The translations under genes were made by a program, and so were the position numbers. Positions 26,763 through 36,290 of a stretch of DNA of 64,000 nucleotides are shown here, piece after piece. Position 1 is the first letter of the stretch, and each line of letters begins with the position of its first letter. The notes beneath the pieces were generated by a model. It ran no database searches. It had not been told where the DNA came from and saw only the letters and a program-made list of their open reading frames with translations. Source of the DNA: Bradyrhizobium sp. Ghvi (GTDB lineage: Bacteria; Pseudomonadota; Alphaproteobacteria; Rhizobiales; Xanthobacteraceae); the NCBI RefSeq assembly GCF_900115265.1, contig NZ_FOVU01000002.1:852785-916784 (forward strand), written 5' to 3'.

Positions 26763-28232
26763 TCACAGCAATCTTGCCCCAAAATTCCGCTCGGGATCCA
26801 TGTCGGCCACGAGCCGGCCGGTCGGCTTCGCCGCCTCGCCGCCGCTGCGCGCCAGGAATTTTCCGCTTCCGGCGCTGGCGAGACATTTGTCTCCGTCGAC
26901 GATCAACCGGCCGCGCGACAGCACCGACACCGGCCAGCCCTTCAGCTTGCGGCCTGCGAACGGCGTGTAGCCCGCGAGATCGTGCATCATCTCGTCCGCG
27001 ATCGTGGTCTCGCGATTGGGATCCCAGATCGCGATGTCGGCATCTGCGCCGATCGCGATCGAGCCCTTGTGCGGATGCAGATTGTAGATTTGCGCCGGCG
27101 CCGTCGCGGTCAGCTCGACGAACTTTTCGAGCCCCAGCCGTCCCTTCGACACCATCGCATCGAACAGCAGCGGCAGCCGCAGCTCCAGTCCCGGCAGGCC
27201 GTTCGCGATCTGCTTGAAATTCGGGTTCGGCCCGGCGCGCAGCTTGCCGGTCTCGTCATAGCGATAGGGCGCGTGATCCGACGAGATGGTCTGGAGATCG
27301 CCGAGCGATAGCGCCTGCCACAGCGCCTCCTGGTCGGCATGCGTGCGCGGCGGCGGGCTGCACATCCACTTGGCGCCCTCGACGCCGGGCTTGTCGAGAT
27401 CATCAGCCGTGAGGAACAGATATTGCGGACAGGTTTCGGCGAAGACCTTCAGACCCTGCCCGCGCGCGTCACGGATCACCTTGGTGCCTTCGGCCGTCGA
27501 GACGTGGAAGATCATGATCGGCTGGTCGATCAGTGCGGCCATTCCGATCAGCCGGGTGAAAGCTTCCGCTTCCGACACACGGGCGTGGCTGACGGCGTGG
27601 TATTTCGGCGTCGTGTAGCCGCGCGCGAGCAGCCGCTTCACCATCCAGGCGATGATGCCGTGATTTTCAGCATGGGCGCACAACATCGCGCCGGACTGGC
27701 GCGCGGCCAGAAGGATGTCGAGCAGCGGCTCGTCATCGACCTTGAGCCGGTCGTAAGTCATGAAGATCTTGATCGAGGCGTGCCCCTGCTTGACAAGCGC
27801 TGGAATGTGCTCCTCGATCGTCTCCTTCGTCGCGTCTGCGATGATCATGTGAAAGGCGTAATCGATCACGGCGCCTTTCCTTGCGAGCGCGTGATAGTCC
27901 TCCACCACCTGCGGCAACTTCATCCCGACATGCTGGGCCGCGAACGGAATCACCGTTGTCGTGCCGCCGAAAGCTGCGGAGACGGTCGCGCTCTCGAACG
28001 TATCGGCATTCATGATGCCGGCTGCCGACAGCTGCTCGATATGCGCGTGGCTATCGACGCCGCCGGGCAGCACCAGCTTGCCACGTGCATCGATCTCGCG
28101 CCTGCCCGGCGGAAGCCCGTGACCTATGGCTGCGATGGTCTCGCCGGAGATCGCGACATCGGCCTCGAACACGTCGGTCGTGGTCGCGACGCGTCCGCCG
28201 CGGATGATCAGGTCGTAGTGAGGTTCAGTCAT
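26763..28232 (-). CDS. hydA: Dihydropyrimidinase / D-hydantoinase
   Basis: The product is 489 residues from the ATG at 28232. This cyclic amidase has the metal ligands of the family: His62 and His64 (VDSHAHIEQ), Lys155 in GHASIKIFMTYD as the carboxylated bridging residue, and a late SSDHAPY with the catalytic Asp. It should open the ring of 5-substituted hydantoins or dihydropyrimidines to N-carbamoyl acids. The gene stands directly after one for a D-type N-carbamoylase and before an ABC importer, so D-hydantoin use is a better fit than pyrimidine breakdown. The metal motif differs slightly from the HxHxD order, with Glu in place of the Asp. Confidence 0.85.
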   Translation of the reverse strand: MTEPHYDLIIRGGRVATTTDVFEADVAISGETIAAIGHGLPPGRREIDARGKLVLPGGVDSHAHIEQLSAAGIMNADTFESATVSAAFGGTTTVIPFAAQHVGMKLPQVVEDYHALARKGAVIDYAFHMIIADATKETIEEHIPALVKQGHASIKIFMTYDRLKVDDEPLLDILLAARQSGAMLCAHAENHGIIAWMVKRLLARGYTTPKYHAVSHARVSEAEAFTRLIGMAALIDQPIMIFHVSTAEGTKVIRDARGQGLKVFAETCPQYLFLTADDLDKPGVEGAKWMCSPPPRTHADQEALWQALSLGDLQTISSDHAPYRYDETGKLRAGPNPNFKQIANGLPGLELRLPLLFDAMVSKGRLGLEKFVELTATAPAQIYNLHPHKGSIAIGADADIAIWDPNRETTIADEMMHDLAGYTPFAGRKLKGWPVSVLSRGRLIVDGDKCLASAGSGKFLARSGGEAAKPTGRLVADMDPERNFGARLL

Positions 28233-28292
28233 GAGGCACTCCGTGACTGGCTCGAGCGAGATGATCGCCAAGTTGCAGAAGGATCATCGGCA

Positions 28293-29225
28293 TCACTTCT
28301 CCGGCGGCGGCACCGCGCCGGTGCGGCTGGTGATCAGGCCATAATGCTCGATGCGGCGATGCGCAGCGAAGTTGAAGATCGTGGACTTGCCGAAGCTGGT
28401 GGCGTCGAGGTCGCAAGCATGGACCAGCAGCTCGTCGTCCTCTGTCCTGGCTTCAGCCACGATCTCGCCGTTGGGATCGACGATCAGGCTGCCGCCGAAC
28501 AGCCGATGGCCATCCTCGACGCCAGCCTTGGCGACGGCCACGACCCAGGTCGCATTCTGATATGCGCCGGCCTGCACCGAGAGACGGTTGTGAAACATGC
28601 GCTTCTCGATGCCCTCCTCGCTTCGCTCCGCATTCACTGACGGCGTGTTGTAGCCGATCAGCACCATCTCGACGCCTTGCAAGCCCATGACGCGATAGGT
28701 CTCCGGCCAGCGGCGGTCGTTGCAGATGGCCATGCCGATGATGCCGCCGAGCTCACGCCAGACGTTGAAGCCGAGATCACCCGGCTCGAAATAGCGTTTC
28801 TCCAGATGCTGGTGCGAGCGCTTGCTGTCGTAGTCCGCATGGCCCGGCAGATGGACCTTGCGGTATTTGCCGACGATCTTCCCGGACCTGTCGGTCAGAA
28901 CAGCGGTGTTGAAATGGTGGCCGTCAGGCGTCAGCTCGGCATAGCCGAAATTCATCGCGATTCTGTGCCGTGCCGCACGCTCGAACAACGGCCTGGTCGC
29001 GGCGCTCGGCATCTCGCGTTCGAACCAGATGTCGAACTCGGCGCGATCCTCCACATACCAGCGTGGGAAGAACGTCGTCAGCGCCAGCTCCGGATAGACG
29101 ATCAGGTCGGCGCCCTTTGCTTTCGCCTCGTCCATGAGCGCGATCATGCGCTTGACCACCGCCTCGCGGCTGTCGGCCTTCTGGATCGGCCCCATCTGGG
29201 CGGCAGCAACGTTGACGATGCGCAT
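28293..29225 (-). CDS. N-carbamoyl-D-amino acid hydrolase (nitrilase superfamily)
   Basis: The product is 310 residues from the ATG at 29225. The catalytic triad of nitrilases is Glu46 (YPELALTTFFPRW), Lys123 (GKYRKVHLPG) and Cys168 (AICNDRRWPE). The stretches LALTTFFPRW, HLEKRYFEPGDLGF and CNDRRWPETYRVMGL are the same as, or nearly the same as, those of the well-studied Agrobacterium D-carbamoylase, which is about 304 residues with Glu47, Lys127 and Cys172. It should release D-amino acid, CO2 and ammonia from N-carbamoyl-D-amino acids. It is the first gene of the minus-strand unit with hydantoinase and importer. Confidence 0.9.
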   Translation of the reverse strand: MRIVNVAAAQMGPIQKADSREAVVKRMIALMDEAKAKGADLIVYPELALTTFFPRWYVEDRAEFDIWFEREMPSAATRPLFERAARHRIAMNFGYAELTPDGHHFNTAVLTDRSGKIVGKYRKVHLPGHADYDSKRSHQHLEKRYFEPGDLGFNVWRELGGIIGMAICNDRRWPETYRVMGLQGVEMVLIGYNTPSVNAERSEEGIEKRMFHNRLSVQAGAYQNATWVVAVAKAGVEDGHRLFGGSLIVDPNGEIVAEARTEDDELLVHACDLDATSFGKSTIFNFAAHRRIEHYGLITSRTGAVPPPEK

Positions 29226-29613
29226 TAGCGGGCTCCTGATTCTTGCAAGTGGCAAATGTCTCGGCGAGGCTGGGAAATCGTAGCTTCCGGGATGTCGGCG
29301 CGCGCAGCATAACGCAGCCTCGCCGGTTTTCCACCTAAGCAGCTTTCATGCCGCACAGAGCCACTCGGCATCCCGCAAAAAGCCGAACGGCCATGCGGGA
29401 TCGTCGAGCTAGGCAAAATGGTCTGCTGGGACTCCCTTGGCAGCGCGAACAGTGCGCGCCGGATCGAAGGACATGCAAAGCGAATCGAACGACATCATCA
29501 CGATACAATTCGTCAACTCACGGCTGCGCTGGAACTCTGGCGTTCGCTTCTCGTTGATGGTCTAACTTCCAGCCCGCGATGGCGCGCTTCATTTCCCTTC
29601 CGGAGTTTCATCG
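29226..29613. other. Intergenic region with hairpin, divergent promoters expected
   Basis: This gap of 388 bases lies between the carbamoylase (minus) and the MFS gene (plus). I see no gene. It contains a long inverted repeat at 29370-29401: outer arms of 8 bases and an inner 3-base GCC/GGC stem. The right half is less GC-rich than its surroundings. Confidence 0.5.
29370..29401. repeat. Intergenic inverted repeat
   Basis: Outer arms ATCCCGCA (29370-29377) and TGCGGGAT (29394-29401) are a perfect match. Inside, GCC-GAAC-GGC forms a second small stem. No T-run follows on either strand, so a simple terminator is unlikely. It may be an operator or an RNA leader structure for one of the divergent genes. 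Confidence 0.45.
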
Positions 29614-30747
29614 ATGACCTCAGCCGACCGGCCGGCGACACGGCTGGCCACGCGCCTCTCGTTCCTGATCGCCGGGTTCGGCATCGCCTGCTGGGCGCCG
29701 CTGGTGCCGTTCGCGAAGGAGCGGCTCGCGATCGATGATGCGGTCCTCGGCTTGCTGCTGCTCAGCCTCGGCATCGGTTCGGTCGTCGCGATGCTCGCCA
29801 CCGGCATCTTGAGCGCACGGCACGGCACCAAGCCGATCATCATCGCGGGCGGAATCGGTCTCGCACTGATCTTGCCCCTGCTCGTCATCGCCGGCACGCC
29901 CGTGACATTGGCGCTGACGCTTCTGGCATTCGGCGCTGCGCTCGGCTCCATCGACGTCGCCATGAACATCCACGCCGTCGAGGTCGAACGCGCGGCAGGA
30001 CAGCCGCTGATGTCGGGCTTTCATGCGCTCTTCAGTATCGGCGGGTTCGCCGGATCCGCGGTCATGACGGCGCTGCTGTCGTTTCATCTCGGACCGCTCG
30101 CGAGCACTCTGATCTGCTCCGTCCTGATGCTGCTCGCGATGGCGCTGACCTGGCCGCGCCTGCTGCGCAGGGCGCAAGTGCAGGAGGGACCGCTGTTCGT
30201 GTTGCCGCATGGCATCGTGCTGCTGTTGGCGCTGCTGGCGGCCATCACCTTCCTGATCGAAGGCGCCATGCTCGACTGGGGCGCGCTGCTCGTCATCGGC
30301 AAGGGCCTCGTCAGCGAGGCGCGCGGCGGGCTCGGCTACATCGTATTCTCGATCGCGATGACCGCCGGCCGGCTCGGGGGCGACGCCGTGGTGGCGCGTG
30401 TCGGCGATCGCGCAACGCTGGTCGGGGGAAGCCTGCTCGCCGTCACCGGCCTTGCAGTGCTGTTGCTCGCACCGAACGCTCCAATTGCCATCGCCGGTTT
30501 CCTGCTCATCGGCCTTGGCGCCTCGAACCTCGTCCCGGTGCTGTTCCGTGGCGCCGCCACGCAGACCGCGATGCCGACGGGGCTCGCAGTGGCCTCGATC
30601 ACCACCGCCGGCTACGCCGGTGTTCTGGTTGGCCCTGCCGGCATCGGCTTCGTCGCTCACGCTGTCGGGCTGCCAACGGCATTCTGGGTGCTCGCCGCGA
30701 TGATGTGCATCGTCACGCTGTCCGCGCGTGCCGTAACGAGAAAATAG
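29614..30747 (+). CDS. MFS transporter
   Basis: The 377-residue integral membrane protein has about twelve hydrophobic segments. The loop between helices 2 and 3 reads SARHGTKPII, a variant of the MFS GxxxDxxGR(K/R) motif. The opening SFLIAGFGIACWAPLVPFAKERL and GFHALFSIGGFAGSA (helix 5) are typical of small MFS members of the YbjJ/YnfM-like type with unknown substrate. It is convergent with the succinate-semialdehyde dehydrogenase gene, with a hairpin between them. Confidence 0.85.
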   Translation: MTSADRPATRLATRLSFLIAGFGIACWAPLVPFAKERLAIDDAVLGLLLLSLGIGSVVAMLATGILSARHGTKPIIIAGGIGLALILPLLVIAGTPVTLALTLLAFGAALGSIDVAMNIHAVEVERAAGQPLMSGFHALFSIGGFAGSAVMTALLSFHLGPLASTLICSVLMLLAMALTWPRLLRRAQVQEGPLFVLPHGIVLLLALLAAITFLIEGAMLDWGALLVIGKGLVSEARGGLGYIVFSIAMTAGRLGGDAVVARVGDRATLVGGSLLAVTGLAVLLLAPNAPIAIAGFLLIGLGASNLVPVLFRGAATQTAMPTGLAVASITTAGYAGVLVGPAGIGFVAHAVGLPTAFWVLAAMMCIVTLSARAVTRK

Positions 30748-30750
30748 CAA

Positions 30751-30778
30751 GGCGCGCCACGGCGTGCCGTGACGCGCC
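30751..30778. terminator. Hairpin between convergent genes, likely bidirectional terminator
   Basis: Arms 30751-30763 and 30766-30778 form a 13-base-pair, very GC-rich stem with one mismatch and a 2-base loop. On the minus strand it is followed by TTGCTATTTTC, which gives a moderate T-run for the dehydrogenase transcript. The plus side lacks one. Confidence 0.6.
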
Positions 30779-30801
30779 CTCCAATGGACATGATGCGGTT
30801 T

Positions 30802-32235
30802 TTACGCGCTCGCCTGGGTCACGAACTTGGTGTTGAGATAGCCTTCGATCGCCTCGAGGCCGCCTTCGGAGCCGTAGCCGGAATCCTTGATACCGCCGAA
30901 CGGCACCTCCGGCAGTGCGAGACCGTGGTGGTTGATCGACACCATGCCGCTCTCGATGTCGGCGCCGATCGCCTGCATCGTCTTGGTCGACGTGGTGTAG
31001 GCATAAGCCGCAAGGCCATAAGGCAGACGATTGGCCTCGGCCACGACCTCGTCATAGCTGCGGAAGGACGTGATCGGCGCCAGCGGGCCGAACGGCTCCT
31101 CGTTCATGATGCGGGCCTCGCGCGGCACGTCGGTGATGACGGTCGGCTCGAAGAAGAAGCCCTCGTTGCCGATACGCTTGCCGCCGGCCTGGATCTTGGC
31201 GCCGCGCTGGACCGCGTCGGAGACAAGACCTTCCATCGCGTCGACACGGCGCGGGTTGGCCAGCGGGCCCATGCGGGTGTCCTTGTCCAGTCCATTGCCG
31301 ACCTTGAGGCTCTTGGCGGCCGCAACGAACTTGTCGACGAATGGCTGGTAGACGCTCTCGTGCACCAGGAACCGCGTCGGCGAGACGCAGACCTGGCCGG
31401 CATTGCGGAACTTGTTGGCCGAGAGAATCTTCGCGGCGTTATCGAGGTCGGCGTCCGCGAACACGATCGCCGGCGCATGGCCGCCGAGCTCCATGGTGAC
31501 GCGCTTCATATGCAGGCCGGCGAGCGCAGCCAGATGCTTGCCGACCGCCGTCGAACCCGTAAAGCTGATCTTGCGGATGATCGGATGCGGAATGAGATAT
31601 TCCGACACCTCCGACGGCACGCCGAACACCAGCTGGACGACGCCGGGCGGAATGCCCGCGTCGGCGTAGGCGCGCACCAGCTCCATGCAGCTGGCGGGCG
31701 TTTCTTCCGGCCCCTTCACGATAATCGAGCAGCCGGCGGCGAGCGCGGCCGAGATCTTGCGCACCGCCTGGTTGATCGGGAAATTCCAGGGCGTGAATGC
31801 GGCAACCGGGCCCACCGGCTCCTTGGTCACGAGCTGGGACACGTTGCCCATCCGCGGCGGCACGATGCGGCCATAGGCGCGGCGGGCCTCCTCCGAAAAC
31901 CAGTCGATGAGGTCGCCGGCCAGCATGGTCTCGCCCTGGGCTTCCACGACCGGCTTGCCCTGCTCCATCGTCATGACAGGCGCGATCTCGGCGGCGCGCG
32001 AGCGGACAATGTCGGCCGCTTTCCGCATCAGCTTATAGCGGTCGAACGGCGAGGTCTTGCGCCAGACCTCGAAGCCGGCCCTGGCAGCCTCCAGCGCCCG
32101 GTCGAGGTCCGCCTTCGAGGCGTGCGGGGTCTTGCCGATCGGCTGGCCGGTTGCTGGATTGAGGATGTCCTCCGACTTGCCGGAGGTGCCGTCGGTCCAC
32201 TCGCCGGCGATGAACATCTGAACTTTCGGATACAT
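30802..32235 (-). CDS. gabD: NAD(P)-dependent succinate-semialdehyde dehydrogenase
   Basis: The product is 477 residues from the ATG at 32235, with AAGGAGG 7 bases upstream. It is an aldehyde dehydrogenase with the general base Glu in [13 protein letters not shown] and the nucleophile Cys in [14 protein letters not shown], plus the FTGSTAVGK coenzyme motif. The block [26 protein letters not shown] is characteristic of the GabD/SSADH subgroup. It should convert succinate semialdehyde to succinate, the last step of GABA breakdown. No GABA transaminase gene is adjacent, so the physiological aldehyde could also be a related semialdehyde. Confidence 0.88.
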   Translation of the reverse strand: MYPKVQMFIAGEWTDGTSGKSEDILNPATGQPIGKTPHASKADLDRALEAARAGFEVWRKTSPFDRYKLMRKAADIVRSRAAEIAPVMTMEQGKPVVEAQGETMLAGDLIDWFSEEARRAYGRIVPPRMGNVSQLVTKEPVGPVAAFTPWNFPINQAVRKISAALAAGCSIIVKGPEETPASCMELVRAYADAGIPPGVVQLVFGVPSEVSEYLIPHPIIRKISFTGSTAVGKHLAALAGLHMKRVTMELGGHAPAIVFADADLDNAAKILSANKFRNAGQVCVSPTRFLVHESVYQPFVDKFVAAAKSLKVGNGLDKDTRMGPLANPRRVDAMEGLVSDAVQRGAKIQAGGKRIGNEGFFFEPTVITDVPREARIMNEEPFGPLAPITSFRSYDEVVAEANRLPYGLAAYAYTTSTKTMQAIGADIESGMVSINHHGLALPEVPFGGIKDSGYGSEGGLEAIEGYLNTKFVTQASA

Positions 32236-32371
32236 CCTGATTGCCTCCTTACATGATTTCGGCGGCCCGACTTTCGGCCGCCGCTTAGGTGGGTGCAGAG
32301 CTACACTGAAAGGCGGCCGGCGGAAAGAGATCAAAGCCGCCCCAGGGGCGCATCGCTGACCTTCCCGAGGC

Positions 32372-33805
32372 TCAGGTTGCAAATTTCGATTGCAGGCGCC
32401 GCCAGCCGATCACGATGCCGGTGACGGAGAACACCAGCCCGAGCGCGCAGAACCCAACGATCAGGACATCGCGCAGGCGCGGATGCGCCATCAGGACCAG
32501 GACATCGAGCGTGTGCAACGCGCTGTAGGCCCAGCGATAGGCTCGCCGCGACGAATCCAGCCGTTGCAGCACGCTGCCGCCGGCGGCATCGATATCGAAC
32601 CAGACGTCATCGCAGCGCGAGCGATACACCGGTGCCCCGGGGACGCTGGAGCGAGCGGGATATTCATCGCTGTCGGCGAGGACGGAGGCTGCGTCACAGC
32701 GGCCCCCAAGGCGCGTGGTGAGGCTGATGACGTCCTGCGCGTCCAGGAACATCATCCGACGATCTCGCGCCGGTTCGCCCGCCCTAGTCAAGGTCTGGCT
32801 GTCAAGACCGGTCCTGTCGCGCCGGTAGGCACTCCCGTTGAAAGCAAACCATTCAACTTCCCGGGCTCCGGTCGAAAGCGACTGCTCGTTCAGCGGCGGG
32901 ACACCGCGCCAGTCCGGCACGGCATTGGTAACGCCCGCTTCTGCCGCCGTGAGTTGCCCGCGCGAGAACAACCTGCCGTGGTCCATGGAGAGCCAGCCGC
33001 TGAAGATCCAGGTCAGCACGATGACAGTCGATCCGAGACCGATGATGTGATGCAGAGCATGCCAGCCGCGATAGGGCGAGCCGATCAGCCCTCCTCGCCG
33101 TCTGATCCGCACAATTCCGAGCACCGCGCCCATCACCGCTGCGACCAGCGCCAGCAGCGAAAGCGTCCAGACCACCCGATCCCACAGCGCCCAGTTGCTT
33201 CTTAGGACCGTCGGATAGATCCAGTGCAGCACGCTGCCGGCGAGATTCCAGCCCCGCTCCGACCGCGTCGTATCCAGAACCACCTCGCCCGTGCGCGACG
33301 AAACATAGACTTCCGTCCCAGCCGCATCGCCGAGCGCCACACGAAAAAGAGGCCGATGGCGATCAAAGCCATCCGGCACGCCCCATTGATCGTAATCGGC
33401 GCGCGCAACGATCGTGGCACGTACGGCATCGAGTCCGCGGCGATCGGCATGCGCCCGCGCAATGGCGAGCACGACTTCGGCCGATTGCACCGATGCGTCA
33501 GCCCCGTCTGATGCATGGACCGCCCGCATACGCGACGATCCCGACACGACATAGACCGGCCCGTCGCTGCGCTGGATCAGGCGAGCGCGCGTGGCGTCGG
33601 GGATCCCGCTCGCGACCATCGCGTCGCCGACCGCGATGATCGCCTCTCCGGGCTGCACCGGTGCGAGCCCGGCAAAGCGCTCCGCTTCCGTCAACGACGG
33701 AAACGGGACGAAGTGCATCACGATTCCACTCGCGAACCACATGGCGAACAGGAGACAGAACGCGATTCCAAGCCAGCGGTGCAGGAGGACGAGCGCGCCC
33801 ATCAT
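32372..33805 (-). CDS. PepSY-domain membrane protein (PiuB-like)
   Basis: The 477-residue protein has four or five membrane helices. It opens with [26 protein letters not shown] (a helix with His residues placed as in PepSY_TM proteins), a large extracytoplasmic part with [22 protein letters not shown], and later helices with [10 protein letters not shown] and [11 protein letters not shown]. His pairs on helices suggest haem and an electron-transfer role, as in the PiuB/FoxB reductases that release metal from ligands after TonB-dependent uptake. The start lies 10 bases after the receptor stop, so it shares the riboswitch-controlled transcript. Whether its substrate is a corrinoid or an iron complex is not decided by the sequence. 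Confidence 0.85.
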   Translation of the reverse strand: MMGALVLLHRWLGIAFCLLFAMWFASGIVMHFVPFPSLTEAERFAGLAPVQPGEAIIAVGDAMVASGIPDATRARLIQRSDGPVYVVSGSSRMRAVHASDGADASVQSAEVVLAIARAHADRRGLDAVRATIVARADYDQWGVPDGFDRHRPLFRVALGDAAGTEVYVSSRTGEVVLDTTRSERGWNLAGSVLHWIYPTVLRSNWALWDRVVWTLSLLALVAAVMGAVLGIVRIRRRGGLIGSPYRGWHALHHIIGLGSTVIVLTWIFSGWLSMDHGRLFSRGQLTAAEAGVTNAVPDWRGVPPLNEQSLSTGAREVEWFAFNGSAYRRDRTGLDSQTLTRAGEPARDRRMMFLDAQDVISLTTRLGGRCDAASVLADSDEYPARSSVPGAPVYRSRCDDVWFDIDAAGGSVLQRLDSSRRAYRWAYSALHTLDVLVLMAHPRLRDVLIVGFCALGLVFSVTGIVIGWRRLQSKFAT

Positions 33806-33815
33806 GGAGCACTCC

Positions 33816-36167
33816 CTACCATTTGAACGCGGCCGAGATCTCGTAGGTCCGCGGCGAGCCCAAGAGGATCTGGTCGGGATAGAACGGATCGCCCCAGATC
33901 GCGTAGCGCTTGTCGGTGAAGTTACGCACCCGGAACGTCAGGCGCGCCTGGTCAACCGCATTGAAGACCGTCTTGGGGACGTCGACGAAGGCATAGAGAT
34001 CACCGACGGTGTAGGCGTTCATCGTCACGGTGTTGGCGTCACTGTTGTAGCGGTCGCCGACATGGCGGCCGGTGATGCCGATCTCGACCGGCCAGGGCGT
34101 GAAGAAGTGCCAGGATGCACCGGCATTGGCGACGACACGCGGCACGTTCGGCGGCGTGTTGCCCGAGAAGGAACCGCCGACGAAATCATAATCGGCATAG
34201 CGCGCATCGACATAGGCGATGTTGCCCCATAGCCGCAGCGGCTCGATCGGTCGGATCGAGCCGGCAAGCTCGATGCCCCTGGACTCCTGCCGCCCCGCCA
34301 CGTTGAGGGTCTGGCCACCCGCCGCCGCATAGACGTTCTTGCGCAGGATATCGTAAGCCGAAAACGACCACTCCGCCCTGTTGTCCCATAGCACGTGCTT
34401 GACGCCCGTCTCATAAGTGCGCGCCGTGGTCAGATCCAGCTTCTGGGTCGGCGCCAGCAGGAAGACGTTGTTGGCCGAGACATCGGCGCCGGTGGCGCAC
34501 TGGCTGAAGAATGTCAAACCGGGCACGGCTTCCCAGGTGTAGCCGATCCGCCCCGTGACCGGCGCCCAGTCTTTCGTGAAGGGGAAGTTCGCCTTCTCGA
34601 GGCCATTGACGTCGGTCGAATTGCGGTCGAGCCCGATATGCTCGATGCGCAGGCCGCCAATCAGCGCAAACGTCCGCGTCAGCTTCAGCCGGTCCTCGAA
34701 CGACAGCGCCTCGTTGTCGATCCGCGCGGTCTGCTGCCTGGTCGTGAGCAGGCCGTAGAAGCCGCGGTCGGGATTGACGAGATCAACGGAATCGCCGGGG
34801 AAATTGGCGGCGCCCGGCCGGACAAAATCGAGATAGCTCGACGACAGCGTCGTAACGAGCCTGTTGTCGAAGCCCGCGATGTCGGCATCCCACGTCAGAT
34901 CGGTGATGTTGCCGACCAAGCGCTGGCTGTGCGCGACGTAGAAGCGGCTGCGATCGACCGTGTTCGTGGCCGTATTGAACGCCTCGATCTCGTTATTGAA
35001 CCAGCTGCGCTCGGCTCCATATGCATAAGCCTGGCTTTTCAGCGTCAGGTCGGGCGCCAGCTTGAGCTCGAAGCCGCCGCGCAGCCAGAGTTCCTGCGCC
35101 ACGTTGCTGTTATCCAGGACGTTGTAGTTGGTGTTGAAGGTGCGATCGTCAATGGTTACCGGCCCGAGACTGGTCCCGTTGAAGTTCGAGACGTAACTTC
35201 CGGAGACGATGCCCGCTGTCGCATGCGAGCCACTGAACGCGACGGGCACCAGTGGCGCGCCCCAATAGGCCTTGCCGCGATCCTCGCGATATTCGACGGC
35301 GCCCCAGACCTCGAGGCTGTCGGAGATGCGGTAATTGAGCTGGCCGGAGACGTCGAGCGTTTTGGTGTTGGTGTCGTCGGCGAAGCCGTTGAGCGAGGAA
35401 CGGCTGACGTCGAAGCGATAGTCCAGCCCCTGGACATTGGTGCTGCCGCCCGAGCCGTAATGGGCGCGGAACGAATTCAGGAAGTCATACGAGAACTCTG
35501 CTTCGTTCCGAACCAGCCCGGAGTGCGGCTGCTTGGTGACAAAATTGATCGCGCCGCCGGCGGCACCCTCGCCCGAGATCAGCGAGGCCGGGCCTTTGAG
35601 GATTTCCACAGCCTCGAGATTGGCGGTGTCCATGATCCGCGAGGTCATGTTCTGCGGCCCGATCTTGATGCCGTTGTAGAGCGTGTTGATCTGGCTGTTG
35701 GTGAAGCCGCGGATCGAGAACGCCGACGGCTCGGCGGGATTATCGCCGGCGGTGACGCCGACAGCGCCCTGCGCCACGTCGGAGACCGTGCGGTAGCCCT
35801 GCTCGCGGATGGTCTCGGCGGAGATCACCTCGACCGTGGCCGGTGTCTCGCGCACAGTCAGGCCGAGGCGCGAGGCGCTCTCGGCGACGGCGTTGCTGTT
35901 GAGAGGGGTCTGAGCATTCGGCATGACTGGCTTGGACGCGGCCGCCATCGCGGCAGGCCTGCGCGCTGCTGCGCCTCGTGCGCTCGCCGCGTCCCGGCCG
36001 GCCGGTTTTGCCTGCTTGCGCGATGGCGGCGCCGACACTTCCACGGGCGGCAGCGCCTCGCGGGCCTGCTGCGCCAACGCAGCCGGCACGTCGAACACTG
36101 GAAGCAATATGAGGGCGGCGGACGCCAGCAGAAGGCGGCGTGGTCGTAGAATACGAGCGGAAAACAC
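33816..36167 (-). CDS. TonB-dependent outer-membrane receptor under a cobalamin riboswitch
   Basis: The product is 783 residues from the GTG at 36167. CCGAGG stands 7 bases before this start and is paired in a hairpin; an in-frame GTG at 36197 has no good ribosome site. A signal peptide (about 1-33, ending ALAQ) is followed by a Pro/Ala/Lys-rich stretch, then a plug domain (ETPATVEVISAETIREQGYRTVSD, AFSIRGF, EILKGPASLISGEGAAGGAINFVTK) and a 22-strand-type barrel ending in SAAFKW with the usual terminal aromatic residue. The plug is siderophore-receptor-like, but the upstream B12 riboswitch argues for cobalamin or another corrinoid as ligand. It precedes a PepSY membrane protein gene. Confidence 0.9.
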   Translation of the reverse strand: MFSARILRPRRLLLASAALILLPVFDVPAALAQQAREALPPVEVSAPPSRKQAKPAGRDAASARGAAARRPAAMAAASKPVMPNAQTPLNSNAVAESASRLGLTVRETPATVEVISAETIREQGYRTVSDVAQGAVGVTAGDNPAEPSAFSIRGFTNSQINTLYNGIKIGPQNMTSRIMDTANLEAVEILKGPASLISGEGAAGGAINFVTKQPHSGLVRNEAEFSYDFLNSFRAHYGSGGSTNVQGLDYRFDVSRSSLNGFADDTNTKTLDVSGQLNYRISDSLEVWGAVEYREDRGKAYWGAPLVPVAFSGSHATAGIVSGSYVSNFNGTSLGPVTIDDRTFNTNYNVLDNSNVAQELWLRGGFELKLAPDLTLKSQAYAYGAERSWFNNEIEAFNTATNTVDRSRFYVAHSQRLVGNITDLTWDADIAGFDNRLVTTLSSSYLDFVRPGAANFPGDSVDLVNPDRGFYGLLTTRQQTARIDNEALSFEDRLKLTRTFALIGGLRIEHIGLDRNSTDVNGLEKANFPFTKDWAPVTGRIGYTWEAVPGLTFFSQCATGADVSANNVFLLAPTQKLDLTTARTYETGVKHVLWDNRAEWSFSAYDILRKNVYAAAGGQTLNVAGRQESRGIELAGSIRPIEPLRLWGNIAYVDARYADYDFVGGSFSGNTPPNVPRVVANAGASWHFFTPWPVEIGITGRHVGDRYNSDANTVTMNAYTVGDLYAFVDVPKTVFNAVDQARLTFRVRNFTDKRYAIWGDPFYPDQILLGSPRTYEISAAFKW

Positions 36168-36172
36168 GGTTA

Positions 36173-36216
36173 GACCTCGGTGTGACGTCAGTGGCACGTC
36201 ACCGCGAACCGAGGTC
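36173..36216 (-). promoter_or_regulatory. Ribosome-site-masking hairpin of riboswitch 1
   Basis: A 9-base-pair stem (36173-36181 with 36208-36216) and an inner 7-base-pair stem (36182-36188 with 36196-36202) form one long hairpin. The arm nearest the gene contains the CCGAGG ribosome site of the receptor. This is the form expected of an expression platform that blocks translation when the riboswitch binds its ligand. It also supports the start at 36167. Confidence 0.75.
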
Positions 36217-36290
36217 CATCATCAGGCTGTCAGCCGTCCGATGAAGCCGAATGTCTGTACTCCCCGACCGACATCTTCGCGTGTGACCAC

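Noticed and set aside
30769..32256. 495-codon open frame on the plus strand opposite gabD
   Set aside because: Antisense of an aldehyde dehydrogenase gene with intact catalytic residues.
34395..36149. 584-codon open frame on the plus strand opposite the TonB receptor
   Set aside because: Antisense shadow of a gene with clear plug and barrel motifs; composition is not that of a protein.
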